Assembly: GCF_000720475.1 (NCBI RefSeq)
Contig: NZ_JOAP01000032.1
Location: 71,518-135,517, forward strand
Length of the DNA stretch: 64,000 bases
Origin: Streptomyces aureocirculatus
GTDB lineage: Bacteria; Actinomycetota; Actinomycetes; Streptomycetales; Streptomycetaceae
Direction of reading: 5' to 3'
Part shown: one piece after another, positions 16,568-26,427 of the stretch
How positions within the stretch are numbered: position 1 is the stretch's first letter
Layout: every line of letters starts with the position of its first letter
Translations under genes and position numbers: made by a program
Notes under the pieces: model-generated
What the model saw: the letters and a program-made list of their open reading frames with translations, nothing else
The model's database searches: none
Told to the model about the DNA's origin: nothing

Positions 16568-17263
16568 TCAGCGTGTGGTCACGAAGACGTGGGCCGCGGT
16601 CCGCAGAGGGAGTTCGGCGGCGGCCTCCCCGCCGTCGCCGACCAGCACACCGTCCGGTGAGGACGTCACCTTCACGACCGCGCCGGGCCTGACCCCGGCG
16701 TGCCGCAGGGTGTGCATGAGCTCGCGGTCGGTCTGGATCAGCTCCCCGATGCGCCGTACGACCGCACTCGCGCCGTCGCGCCCGGGCACCAGGTCGCTGA
16801 GGCTGACGGTGCTCTCCCCGGCGGAGGAACGCGTGGTGGTCTCCTTGCCGAGTTCCTCCAGGCCCGGGATCGGGTTGCCGTAGGGCGATTCCGTCGGGTG
16901 CCGCAGCAGCTCGAAGAGGCGGCGTTCGACGGCTTCGCTCATCACGTGCTCCCAGCGGCAGGCTTCGGCGTGGACCTGCTCCCACTCGAGCCCGATGACG
17001 TCGACGAGCAGACACTCCGCGAGCCGGTGCTTGCGCATCACGCGCGTCGCGAGGCGCCGCCCGTCCTCGGTCAGTTCCAGGTGCCGGTCACCGGCCACGT
17101 GCAGCAGATGGTCCCGCTCCATACGTGCGACGGTCTGGCTGACCGTGGGTCCGCTCTGGTCCAGGCGCTCGGCGATGCGGGCGCGCAGGGGGACCACGCC
17201 TTCCTCCTCGAGTTCCAGGACGGTGCGGAGATACATCTCCGTGGTGTCGATGAGGTGGGTCAT
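16568..17263 (-). CDS. DtxR/IdeR family metal-dependent transcriptional repressor
   Basis: 231 aa, three-domain form. N-terminal winged helix: TVLELEEEGVVPLRARIAE and SGPTVSQTVARMERDHLL. The dimerization and metal region shows MRKHRLAECLL (His, Glu) and EACRWEHVMSEAVE (Cys, Glu, His ligands), as in DtxR. A C-terminal SH3-like/FeoA domain follows. In actinobacteria this family represses iron uptake genes when Fe(II) is bound. Candidate targets in this window are the three iron boxes at about 19.4, 52.1 and 53.9 kb. PEBP lies 8 bp upstream, so the two form an operon. Confidence 0.92.
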   Translation of the reverse strand: MTHLIDTTEMYLRTVLELEEEGVVPLRARIAERLDQSGPTVSQTVARMERDHLLHVAGDRHLELTEDGRRLATRVMRKHRLAECLLVDVIGLEWEQVHAEACRWEHVMSEAVERRLFELLRHPTESPYGNPIPGLEELGKETTTRSSAGESTVSLSDLVPGRDGASAVVRRIGELIQTDRELMHTLRHAGVRPGAVVKVTSSPDGVLVGDGGEAAAELPLRTAAHVFVTTR

Positions 17264-17271
17264 ACCGTTGG

Positions 17272-17817
17272 TCAGGCGGGGGTGTCGGTGAGGGTCTCGG
17301 CGGTGGCGGTCAGGACCGCGCGGCCGAGTATGTGGCCGGCCATGGTGAAGCCGAGGACGGCCGGGGTCGCGTCCGCCGGGACGCCGATGGACTCCACGTC
17401 GAGGGCGTGCACCACGACGAAGTAGCGGTGCGGGCCGTGTCCGGCGGGCGGGGCGGCGCCGAGGTAACGGGCGGCGCGGGCGTCGTTGGGCAGTTGGAAG
17501 GCGCCCTCGGGCAGGCCCGCGCCGGTGTCGTCGCCCGCTCCCTCGGGCAGTTCGGTGACGGTGGCGGGGATGTCGGCGACCGCCCAGTGCCAGAACCCGG
17601 ACCCGGTGGGGGCGTCGGGGTCGTAGACGGTCACGGCGTAGCTCTTGGTGCCTTCGGGGGCGCCGCTCCAGGAGAGCTGCGGGGAGAGGTCCTTCCCGCC
17701 GGGGACACCGGCGGAGAGCTGCTCGGGCGACCAGGGGGCGCCTTCGCTGACGGTGGTGCTGGTGACGGTGAAGGAGGCCGCCTCGGGGAGGCGGGCGAAC
17801 GGGTCGTTGGCGCTCAT
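17272..17817 (-). CDS. YbhB/YbcL family (PEBP/Raf kinase inhibitor-like) protein
   Basis: 181 aa. Signature PEBP motifs: SPQLSWSGAPEGTKSYAVTVYDPDAPTGSGFWHWAV (ligand-binding DPDAP and the W-H), and GHGPHRYFVVVHALD near the C-terminus. Cytosolic, phosphoryl- or small-anion-binding fold; physiological role in bacteria unknown. ATG 17817 has GGAA upstream; the longer reading begins in the divergent promoter and was not used. Downstream dtxR follows within 8 bp. Confidence 0.9.
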   Translation of the reverse strand: MSANDPFARLPEAASFTVTSTTVSEGAPWSPEQLSAGVPGGKDLSPQLSWSGAPEGTKSYAVTVYDPDAPTGSGFWHWAVADIPATVTELPEGAGDDTGAGLPEGAFQLPNDARAARYLGAAPPAGHGPHRYFVVVHALDVESIGVPADATPAVLGFTMAGHILGRAVLTATAETLTDTPA

Positions 17818-17914
17818 CGCGTCGTTCCTTTCAGGCCGTGCTACGTGCTGGGTGGTGGCGCGTCGAGTGGACGAGGAGGCGTCTGTCGGCGCCGATGAAT
17901 CGACCATAACATGG

Positions 17915-17953
17915 ATAATCGATTATTAAATGGATCGTCTATGATGACGTCAT
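17915..17953. promoter_or_regulatory. Two palindromes in the PEBP/GntR divergent promoter
   Basis: ATAATCGATTAT (17915-17926) and ATGACGTCAT (17944-17953) are perfect palindromes in an AT-rich island unusual for this DNA. The second overlaps the GntR start codon, so autorepression by the GntR protein is a natural guess. Confidence 0.6.
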
Positions 17954-18638
17954 GACTCAGACGGCCGGTACCTCGACCTCGGCGGGGAAGCAGATGCTCT
18001 CCGAGCAGGTCCACGCACGCCTGCGGGACGCGATCATGCGCGGGGAGTACGCCCCCGGTGACGCCCTCAAGCCCCAGGACCTCGCCAAGGAGCAGGGTGT
18101 GAGCCTCGCTGTCGTGCGCGAGGCGCTCGTACGGGTGGTCGGTGAGGGCCTCGCGGACCGGTTGCCCAATCGCGGCTTCGCCGTCCCGGCCTTCTCCGAC
18201 CGCCGCTGGCAGGAGATCGCGGAAGCCCGCCGGGCCGTGGAACCCGTCATGCTGCGCATGTCCATCGAGCGCGGCGACGTCGACTGGGAGGCGCGTGTGC
18301 GGGCGGCGCACCACCGTCTGGCCCGGACGCAGCCGTATGTGCAGGGGGAGGGGGAGTACTACAGCGACGCCTGGTCAGAGGCGCATCGGCTCTTTCATCG
18401 CGCCCTGTTGGAGGGGTGTGGCAACCCCGTACTCCTGGAGACCTTCGACCGTATGTGGATCGCGAGCGAGCTGGCCCGCCGCTGGTCGGCGCTGCGGCGG
18501 CCGGACCGGGACGGCGCGCGGGAGCACCGCCGCCTGGAGGAAACCGCGCTGGCACGCGACGCCGACACCGCGGCCGAGGTGCTGGCCCAGCACCTCACCT
18601 TGACCGCGACAGGCCTGACCGACCGCGCCGACCACTGA
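17952..18638 (+). CDS. GntR family transcriptional regulator, FadR subfamily
   Basis: 228 aa. N-terminal winged helix: QVHARLRDAIMRGEYAPGDALKPQDLAKEQGVSLAVVREALVRV. The FCD effector domain follows, with EARRAVEPVMLRMS, SEAHRLFHRALLEGCGNPVLLETFDRMW and a terminal EHRRLEETALARDADTAAEVLAQHL; the scattered His/Asp fit the metal site of FCD proteins. Ligand unknown, usually a carboxylic acid. It is divergent from PEBP-dtxR across a 134-bp AT-rich gap. Confidence 0.92.
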   Translation: MTQTAGTSTSAGKQMLSEQVHARLRDAIMRGEYAPGDALKPQDLAKEQGVSLAVVREALVRVVGEGLADRLPNRGFAVPAFSDRRWQEIAEARRAVEPVMLRMSIERGDVDWEARVRAAHHRLARTQPYVQGEGEYYSDAWSEAHRLFHRALLEGCGNPVLLETFDRMWIASELARRWSALRRPDRDGAREHRRLEETALARDADTAAEVLAQHLTLTATGLTDRADH

Positions 18639-18659
18639 CCTCCCGGGGTGAGGCGCCCC

Positions 18660-19364
18660 TCAGGCGAGCAGATGGTTGCGGTGGGAGGCGCGGCGGGCCG
18701 AGGCGAGGAGGCCGCGGATCTGCGGTCCCGCCTGGTCGATGTGGCTGATGGGGGTGGCGAACGGGAGCCGGGTGTCCAGGTGTGTGGTGGGGTGCTCCAG
18801 GCGGAGGGTCAACCCGTAGCGGTCGAGGGCCAGGGGGACCGCGCGCACCAAGTCCCGCGTCGGCCGGGGCTGCACGAGGCGGACCAGGAGAGGGACGAGT
18901 TCGTGGTGCTCGTCCACGAGGTGCGTCAGCATGTCCGCCTCCTCGCGTGCGATCGGGTCCGGGGCGGCTGCCATGAGTTCGTCCAGCGTGACGAAGTGGC
19001 GGCCCTCGCTGTCCTCCAGGAGTGCCTGGCCGAACTCCATGCAGGCACTCTCGTGCGACTCGCCGTCGTAGGGCGCCGCGAGGAGCCCGGTGAGGGTGAC
19101 TCGGGCGCGCAGTCGGTCGCGGGCGGCGGTCGGTGCGATGTCGGTGAGTTCGAGGCGGACCGGGAGACGGCCGTGCGGCGTGGCAGGGGCACTCTCCGGG
19201 GGAGCGTGCAGGTGCATGTGTCCCATCGCCCCCGCGCCGTCGAGCCGGTGGACTTCGGTGTGGCACCCGTCGCTCACCACGGTCATCGACCGCGCCGCGA
19301 GCAGGATGGACCGCACGCGCTCGGCGGGGTTCGGTCGTGTGACGCGGGCGCTGTGTGGACGCAT
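18660..19364 (-). CDS. DUF2470-type protein under an iron box
   Basis: 234 aa. It has features of DUF2470 proteins associated with haem or siderophore genes: LLAARSMTVVSDGCHTEVHRLDGAG near the N-terminus, a central EFGQALLEDSEGRHFVTLDELMAAAPDPIAREEADMLTHLVDEHHEL and a C-terminal DLVRAVPLALDRYGLTLRL. The His-rich segment could bind haem or metal, as in HugZ-like haem oxygenases (inference). ATG 19364 has GGAG 8 nt upstream. A near-consensus iron box lies 41 bp before the start, so expression is probably induced by iron starvation. Confidence 0.75.
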   Translation of the reverse strand: MRPHSARVTRPNPAERVRSILLAARSMTVVSDGCHTEVHRLDGAGAMGHMHLHAPPESAPATPHGRLPVRLELTDIAPTAARDRLRARVTLTGLLAAPYDGESHESACMEFGQALLEDSEGRHFVTLDELMAAAPDPIAREEADMLTHLVDEHHELVPLLVRLVQPRPTRDLVRAVPLALDRYGLTLRLEHPTTHLDTRLPFATPISHIDQAGPQIRGLLASARRASHRNHLLA

Positions 19365-19404
19365 CCAGAATCTCCAGGGGCGTGGAAGAGGCTCAGCTAC
19401 CAAG

Positions 19405-19423
19405 TTAGGTAAGGCAAACCTAA
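19405..19423. promoter_or_regulatory. Iron box (DtxR/IdeR operator)
   Basis: TTAGGTAAGGCAAACCTAA matches 17 of 19 bases of the actinobacterial consensus TTAGGTTAGGCTAACCTAA. It lies upstream of the DUF2470 gene. Confidence 0.88.
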
Positions 19424-19493
19424 CCTACTCGCATTCGGATGTGATCACCCCAGGGGGTCCCCGGCGTCTGCTGTTCCTCCAGTCGGGCGGCGA

Positions 19494-20321
19494 CTACGCA
19501 GCCCAGTGCGCGGGGTGCTCCAGGGGGCTCGACACCTTTGTCCGGGCGTCGCCGCGTGCGGCGTTGAGCTGCGGCTGGGTGAGGAAGAGGGCCCCTGTCA
19601 GGTCCGCCCCGGACAGGTTCGTGTCGCGCATGTCCGCGCCGATCAGGTCGGCGTCGCGCAGGTCGGCGTCCGACAGGTCGGCGGCGATGAGGAGCGCGCC
19701 GCGCATGCTGGCGCCCCGCAGCTTCGCGCCGCTGAGGCGCGCGCCCATCAGGTTGGCGCCGCGGTGGTTCTTCTTGCGTCCGGGGACCGCGGCGCGGGCC
19801 AGCTCGCCGGCGCGCAGCAGCAGCGGGTTCACCTCGCCGCGCAGCGCGTTCACATCCACGTCGCGCACCGCCTCCGCGGTGTCCCGGGTCAACCCGTCGA
19901 TCAGGTCGTACGCGCGCCGCAGGTCCCGGTGCACGGGCCGGGCCGCGGCCAGGTCCAGGGCCTGGGCGGTGTACTTCAGGAGCTCGTGGAGCTGCCGCAT
20001 GACGGGGAAGACCTCGTGCATCGCACGCGTGGAGTCCGGGTCCTCCCGCCAACTGACGCCCTTGAAGGTGACCTGGGAGACCTTCTGGCCCGCACCGAAG
20101 CAGTCGAACACCGTGCAGCCGTTGTATCCCTTGTCGCGCAGCCGCTCGTGGATCCCGCAGCCGAAGTCCTGCCTGAGGTTGCCGCACGGCGTCCCCGCGG
20201 CCTTGTCCACCGGGAAGTCCGACGAGCGCGAGAACGGCAGCGCGACACAGCAAAGCCCGAAGCAGTTGCCGCAGTCGGCCTTCAGCTCGGTGTGATCGGC
20301 GTGCGAGGTGCGCTCGGACAA
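19494..20321 (-). CDS. Pentapeptide-repeat protein with Cys-rich N-terminus
   Basis: About 275 aa. The N-terminal half has a cluster of Cys (DCGNCFGLCCVALPF, TPCGN, GCGIHERL, GCTVFDCFGAG), suggesting metal binding. The C-terminal third is pentapeptide repeats: GANLMGARLSGAKLRGASM, DLSDADLRDADLIGADM, NLSGADLTGA. This right-handed beta-helix resembles Qnr/MfpA-type proteins, but the role of this fusion is unknown. TTG at 20321 was chosen because AGGAG precedes it; the longer reading has no good ribosome site. Divergent from AAC(3). Confidence 0.85.
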   Translation of the reverse strand: MSERTSHADHTELKADCGNCFGLCCVALPFSRSSDFPVDKAAGTPCGNLRQDFGCGIHERLRDKGYNGCTVFDCFGAGQKVSQVTFKGVSWREDPDSTRAMHEVFPVMRQLHELLKYTAQALDLAAARPVHRDLRRAYDLIDGLTRDTAEAVRDVDVNALRGEVNPLLLRAGELARAAVPGRKKNHRGANLMGARLSGAKLRGASMRGALLIAADLSDADLRDADLIGADMRDTNLSGADLTGALFLTQPQLNAARGDARTKVSSPLEHPAHWAA

Positions 20322-20473
20322 GACGGTGACTCCTGAGGGTGCGGTTCCTTTTTGGTGCTCGTTGCCTCTCCATTGTCCCCTCGGGCGAGCGGGCACCTGT
20401 GGCTGGGGCGTACGACTGCCCGTAGGCCAAAAAGGTGTGCAGTCTACCCTGCCCTTCGGATACGTTCGCGCTC

Positions 20474-21322
20474 GTGGACGAGTCAGCGCTCCTCGAACTC
20501 TCCGACGGCCCCGTGACCCGAGGCCGCCTCACCGGTGACCTGGCCTCGCTCGGCCTGGCCGTCGGCGACGTCGTGATGTTCCACACCCAGATGTCCGCGA
20601 TCGGGTACGTGGCCGGCGGCTCCCAGACACTCATCGGCGCCCTGCGGGATGTCGTGGGGGAGCGGGGGACCCTGATGGTGACCTGCGGCTGGAACGACGC
20701 CCCGCCCTACGACTTCACCGACTGGCCGGAGGCTTGGCAGGACGCGCTGCGCCGTGAGCACCCCGCGTACGACCCCGCCCTGAGCGAGGCCGACCACAGC
20801 TACGGACGACTCCCGGAGGCGCTGCGCCGCCAGTTGGGTGCCGTCCGCAGCAGGCACCCCGACGCGAGCTTCGCGGCGCTCGGTGCCCAGGCGGACGCGC
20901 TGATGGCGGAGCACCCCTGGGACGACCCGCACGGCCCCGACAGCCCGCTGGCCAGGCTCACCGCTCTGGGCGGCCGGGTCCTCCTGCTCGGCGCACCGCT
21001 CGACTCCCTGACCCTGTTGCACCACGCCGAGGCGCTGGCCGACGCTCCCGGCAAGCGTTTCGTGGACTACGAGCAGCCGATCACTGTGGAAGGGGAGCGG
21101 GTCTGGCGCCGCTTCCACGACATCGACTCCCAGGACGGGGCCTTCGACTATTCCCCGGTGGTACCGGAGGGCCAGTGGCCCTTCGAGGCGATCGGCCGCG
21201 CCATGGTCGAATCCGGGATCGGCAGGAAAGGCAGGGTCGGCGCGGCGGAGAGCTACCTGTTCGAGGCCGAGGAGGTCGTCCGCTTCGGCGTCGCCTGGAT
21301 CGAGACGAAGCTTCGCAGGTAG
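20474..21322 (+). CDS. Aminoglycoside N(3)-acetyltransferase family protein
   Basis: 282 aa, normal for the AAC(3) family. HTQMSAIGYVAGGSQTLIGALRDVVGERGTLMVTCGW matches the conserved N-terminal block. DHSYGRLPEALRR, HPDASFAALGAQADALMAEHPWDDPHGPDSPLARL and GGRVLLLGAPLDSLTLLHHAEAL are the acetyl-CoA and catalytic regions, with the conserved His-Asp elements. It would acetylate the 3-amino group of 2-deoxystreptamine aminoglycosides, though many chromosomal members have unproven substrates. GTG 20474 lacks a clear ribosome site; TACGTT just upstream could be a -10 box of a leaderless message. Confidence 0.88.
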   Translation: MDESALLELSDGPVTRGRLTGDLASLGLAVGDVVMFHTQMSAIGYVAGGSQTLIGALRDVVGERGTLMVTCGWNDAPPYDFTDWPEAWQDALRREHPAYDPALSEADHSYGRLPEALRRQLGAVRSRHPDASFAALGAQADALMAEHPWDDPHGPDSPLARLTALGGRVLLLGAPLDSLTLLHHAEALADAPGKRFVDYEQPITVEGERVWRRFHDIDSQDGAFDYSPVVPEGQWPFEAIGRAMVESGIGRKGRVGAAESYLFEAEEVVRFGVAWIETKLRR

Positions 21323-21434
21323 CCCAGTAGAGGTTCCGCGTCGCGAGCGTGACCGAGCCGTTCGCGGCGTTCCGACGTCCCCGACGTGGCGGTCGTGCGG
21401 TCGTGGTATGCCAGGGGCAACCCTGGCCGACGAC

Positions 21435-21456
21435 TGCCCCACCCCCGGGGGGGGCA
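21435..21456. terminator. GC-only hairpin downstream of the AAC(3) gene
   Basis: TGCCCC-A-CCCC meets GGGGG and GGGGCA with a single mismatched pair and no real loop. It lies 113 bp after the AAC(3) stop. It may terminate that transcript, although there is no T tract. Confidence 0.45.
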
Positions 21457-21600
21457 TCCGCGGCGGAGAAAGCGCCTCTTCTGCCCGGGATGGCGCGGGG
21501 CAAACGTCAAGGTGCGGCAGAACCCGCCGCATGCGCGGACCTCGTGGCCGGTGGTTGACATCGGCGTAGCCCCAGGGCTGAGCGAGGCGTTGCGCTGGAT

Positions 21601-21801
21601 ATGGAAAGCGATGACGTTCCGGCCGAGATCCACGCCCAGCTCCTCGGAGCTTACTGGCTCGATTCCCCCTACCTCGAACAGTCGCCGTGCTGCTGCACCC
21701 TCAACCGCCCCGCCCGGCCCCAGGCAATGGTGCTCCGCTCCACCCTGCTCGGCCTTGCCTGTCTGGCTCTGACACTGAGTCTTGCCGCGGTCTGGGCGTA
21801 G
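21601..21801 (+). CDS. Possible small protein with C-terminal membrane helix
   Basis: 66 aa, not recognised. It begins MESDDVPAEIHAQLLGAYW, has a CCC triplet, and ends in a hydrophobic segment (STLLGLACLALTLSLAAVWA) that could be a membrane anchor. No good ribosome site precedes the ATG; the stop is 67 bp before the zinc-ribbon gene start. It may be a chance frame. Confidence 0.35.
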   Translation: MESDDVPAEIHAQLLGAYWLDSPYLEQSPCCCTLNRPARPQAMVLRSTLLGLACLALTLSLAAVWA

Positions 21802-21867
21802 CCCAGCGGCACAGCCGTTCTCGGTGACCAGCCTCTGTCCGAGCCGGGCTGTCGCTAGCCTGAGGGC

Positions 21868-22047
21868 GTGGACATCACGCGAACAGAGTGCCCGCAGTGC
21901 GGCTCGGAGGTGACCGGCCTCAACGGTCGCTACGCGTGCGCGCTGTGCGGGTGGGTGAACCACTGGTCACAGGGCACCGCGGACCTCCCCGGAGCCGACG
22001 AGGACCCGGACGGACCCGACCCCGACATCGCCGCACTGCCGGGGTGA
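21868..22047 (+). CDS. 59-aa zinc-ribbon protein
   Basis: A short ORF from GTG 21868 to TGA 22045-22047. CPQCGSEVTG and ACALCGWVNHW form a four-Cys (CxxC...CxxC) zinc ribbon in the first 35 residues. An acidic DEDPDGPDPD tail follows. The spacing between the Cys pairs and the Trp after the second knuckle argue for a real gene. Function unknown; such small zinc ribbons bind nucleic acid or protein partners. Confidence 0.75.
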   Translation: MDITRTECPQCGSEVTGLNGRYACALCGWVNHWSQGTADLPGADEDPDGPDPDIAALPG

Positions 22048-22118
22048 TCGAGACCCGCGAGGCCGTCCTGGTCCTGAGGCCCATACCGCTCCGGCAGATC
22101 CCGCCACGGCGCACCCGT

Positions 22119-22985
22119 TCAGGCGGCTCGGCTGACGTCCAGCCGTTCGGACGACGGCTCGTATCCAGCCGCCCTGTACGTGGCGACGGCGGCGGCGTTC
22201 GCGCTCGGGGTGCTGACGAGTGCGCTTGATGCGCCCAGTTCACGCAGCGCCGCCGCAGCGGCGACGCTGATCGCCGTCCCGTATCCGCGACCGCGATGGT
22301 CGGCGTGCACGCCCACCGGCTCCAGCAGACCGGGCTTGCCGGGCCCGGCCGACCAGACCGTCGCCGCGGCCACCGCGTTGTCCTGGTCGTCGTAGCCGAT
22401 CAGGCAGCGGGCGTCGGCGTAGACCGGCCCGGCCGCGAGGACGTGCCAGATCTCCTCGGTGAACGCCGGGCTGCCGAACGCCGAGCGGTGCACCGCGGTC
22501 CGCACCCCCGCCGTCTCCGGACCGGCTACCTCGATCCGCAGGCCGGAGTCCTTCACCGGCTCGGAGAGGTCGTGGCGCAGCGGCGTCCACGGCTCGTCCG
22601 GATGCCAGCCCGCCGCCAAGAGGACCTCGCGCAGCAGGGCGCCGTCGGGGATTTCGAGGGCGACCTTCCCGGGCGGCAGGACCCCGCGCTCCGGATCATC
22701 GAGGTCCGCCAGCAGTTGGCGCGCCAGGTTACCGTCCTGTCGCAGGTCCGGCGCGGTCGTCAGGCGCAGCACATCAGGGGCGTCCAGGTATCCGACGGCA
22801 ATGATCCGGCCGTTCACGCTCCAGGTGCGGACGGCCCCGGCCAGCCTCTGCGCGCCCAGTGCCCAGGCCCAGCCGAGGTCTCCCGGATGCAGTTGCAGCG
22901 GCGCGCGGTCGTCCTGCCATGCGCGAAGGTCAGCCACGGCCCCGGTCAGCCCGTCGACACCGGGCTCGTTCAGAACGATCGTCAT
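22119..22985 (-). CDS. GNAT family N-acetyltransferase, two-domain
   Basis: 288 aa. The C-terminal GNAT domain shows EEIWHVLAAGPVYADARCLIGYDD, LLEPVGVHADHRGRGYGTAISVAAAAAL (the RGxGYG acetyl-CoA loop) and NAAAVATYRAAGYEP. The N-terminal half is probably a second, degenerate GNAT unit. Substrate unknown. ATG 22985 or 22994 could be the start. Its 3' end converges on the zinc-ribbon gene with a 71-bp gap. Confidence 0.85.
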   Translation of the reverse strand: MTIVLNEPGVDGLTGAVADLRAWQDDRAPLQLHPGDLGWAWALGAQRLAGAVRTWSVNGRIIAVGYLDAPDVLRLTTAPDLRQDGNLARQLLADLDDPERGVLPPGKVALEIPDGALLREVLLAAGWHPDEPWTPLRHDLSEPVKDSGLRIEVAGPETAGVRTAVHRSAFGSPAFTEEIWHVLAAGPVYADARCLIGYDDQDNAVAAATVWSAGPGKPGLLEPVGVHADHRGRGYGTAISVAAAAALRELGASSALVSTPSANAAAVATYRAAGYEPSSERLDVSRAA

Positions 22986-23097
22986 GCCCCGCATCTCACA
23001 TCATCACGGCGACCGGCCGCACCTGGTTTTGCTCAGCCGGTCAGAGCGACAGGACACACCCCGGGCGGACGCCGGTGCGTGGGATCGCGTGCGCGCC

Positions 23098-23826
23098 TCA
23101 GGACGCGTCGAGTCGGGCGGCCAGATCGGCCAGGTCGTCGGCGTACACGTCGAACCGGTCCGCGGTGGTGGGTGGGTCGCCGACGGGGCGTGCGACGTAG
23201 GCGGTGCGCAGGCCGACGGCCTGTGCCGCGCGCAGGTCCCAGGCGTGGGTGGCCACCATGAGCAGGCGCTCCGGGGGACGTCCGGTGACGGTGACTGCCA
23301 GCTCGTAGACCGCCGGGTCCGGCTTGTAGGTCCGGGCGTCCTCGGCGGACAGGGCCTGGTGCCAGCGGAGCCCGGCGTGCGCGTTGACTCCCAGGAGCGC
23401 CCTCCGGCTCGCGTTGGAGAGCCCGATCAGCGGGAACCGTTCCGCGAGCCGGGCGAGTCCCGTCACGGTGTCGGGCCACGGCGGAAGCCTGCGACCCGAC
23501 AGGGCGAGCGCCGTCACGGCGGCCGGGTCGTCGACACCGGCAGTCTCGGCGACGAGCCGGGCCGCCTCCCCGTCGAGTACGTCGCTGTTGACGTAGGGAC
23601 GGTCGCCGTCGAGGATGCGACGCTGCTCGCCCTCGATGTGCTGCTGCCACATCGACAGCAACTCCGTGACCCTGGATTCGTCGGGTGTGGGGCGGAGTGT
23701 GCCGATTTCACCGATGGCGGCGCGGATGCCCGTGGGTTCGTCGACGAGCGTGCCGAGTACGTCGAACACGAGGGCGTCGATCTGCAACTGCGTGCCGGTG
23801 TCGGTCTTTGGCCTGAGGTTTGCCAT
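23098..23826 (-). CDS. HAD superfamily hydrolase, haloacid dehalogenase type II-like
   Basis: 242 aa. The catalytic motif ALVFDVLGTLVDEPTG contains the nucleophile Asp of HAD enzymes. Further motifs: LIGLSNASRRALL (motif II Ser), TYKPDPAVYELAV (motif III Lys) and MVATHAWDLRAAQAVGLRTAYVAR. This set is typical of (S)-2-haloacid dehalogenases, which hydrolyse 2-haloalkanoates, although many annotated members act on phosphates. AGGAG is 11 nt before ATG 23826. Monocistronic. Confidence 0.87.
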   Translation of the reverse strand: MANLRPKTDTGTQLQIDALVFDVLGTLVDEPTGIRAAIGEIGTLRPTPDESRVTELLSMWQQHIEGEQRRILDGDRPYVNSDVLDGEAARLVAETAGVDDPAAVTALALSGRRLPPWPDTVTGLARLAERFPLIGLSNASRRALLGVNAHAGLRWHQALSAEDARTYKPDPAVYELAVTVTGRPPERLLMVATHAWDLRAAQAVGLRTAYVARPVGDPPTTADRFDVYADDLADLAARLDAS

Positions 23827-24008
23827 AGGTGCGGTGTCTCCTGAGCGATGCGACGACGCAGGGGCGCGAGTGACTGTCGGTCAAACGCGCCGGGCAGTCG
23901 CGGTGATTCCCGTCCCACCCGATCCGATTGTCATGCCCATCCGATGACTTCGGCCCGGTTGCCGACGACGTCGCGGCTGTCGGCACCACCGGACGGGGTC
24001 TCAGGTAC

Positions 24009-25819
<1,811 letters not shown>

Positions 25820-25823
<4 letters not shown>

Positions 25824-26377
25824 CTGTCCAGGGTCCTTTCGGCAGCCGTCACGGAGACGGTGTAGGGCATGTGTGCGGGACGTGCGGCGGCCACGAGCGC
25901 GTCCAGGCGGTGGGTGTCCGCCGGGGTGGGCTCGGGCAGCCGGAGGGCCACGTGGAGGTGGGGGCGGGGAGCGCCGGGGACGGGGCCGCGGGGGCGCGCG
26001 CTCCATGCGGCGCCACCGCTCTCCGTGATCTCTGGTGCGGTGCCGAACGCGAGGCGTACCGCTTCTGACAGGCCGAGCCGGGTGCCCCGTACGCGGTGCA
26101 GGCCGGCCGCGGCGGCAACGGCGGCACGGAGCCGCCGCTCGGGTTCGGTGCCGTCGGTCTCCGCCCCGATCCACGTACCGAGCCACTGGGCGAAGTCGAT
26201 CGGGGTGAGGGCGGGGTCGAAGTAGCGGTCCAGGCAGTCGAGCACGTTCAGGATCGGTGCGAGGACCTCGTCGAGCCCGGCGACGAAACGCTGGGCGAGG
26301 TCGTCGTCGGCGAAGACGGCCGGGAGCATCGTGCCGATGGGGGAGGAGGAGCCGAGGCCGTCGACGGACCCTCTCAT
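25820..26377 (-). CDS. Phage tail protein I-like baseplate component
   Basis: 185 aa. MLPAVFADDDLAQRFVAGLDEVLAPILNVLDCLDRYFDPALTPIDFAQWLGTWIG is the typical start of tail protein I-like CIS baseplate proteins. LRAAVAAAAGLHRVRGTRLGLSEAVRLAFG follows. These wedge-like proteins connect the baseplate J-like protein with the fibre or periphery. It is downstream of baseplate J and coupled by ATGA to the zinc-ribbon gene. ATG 26377 is preceded by a 17-codon ORF that overlaps both neighbours. Confidence 0.88.
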
Positions 26378-26427
26378 CGCAGGACCCCCGGGAGCGTCGG
26401 GCCGGTCGGGGTCGTCACGGGGCTCAC
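26374..26427 (-). CDS. 17-codon coupling ORF between baseplate J and tail protein I (tentative)
   Basis: GTG overlaps the baseplate J stop as GTGA, and its own TGA overlaps the next ATG as ATGA. It encodes a 17-residue Pro/Thr-rich peptide. It would keep ribosomes moving across an otherwise 46-bp gap. May be fortuitous. Confidence 0.3.
   Translation of the reverse strand: MSPVTTPTGPTLPGVLR

Larger units (their letters stand above)
21323..21867. other. 545-bp region with little clear coding content
   Basis: Between the AAC(3) gene and the small zinc-ribbon gene. A near-perfect 22-nt hairpin is at 21435-21456. Only one weak small ORF (21601-21801) is worth listing. A long minus-strand frame crosses the region, but its composition does not look coding. 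Confidence 0.6.

Noticed and set aside
21253..21963. 236-aa minus-strand frame across the AAC(3)-zinc ribbon gap
   Set aside because: Overlaps real genes at both ends; no recognisable motif.
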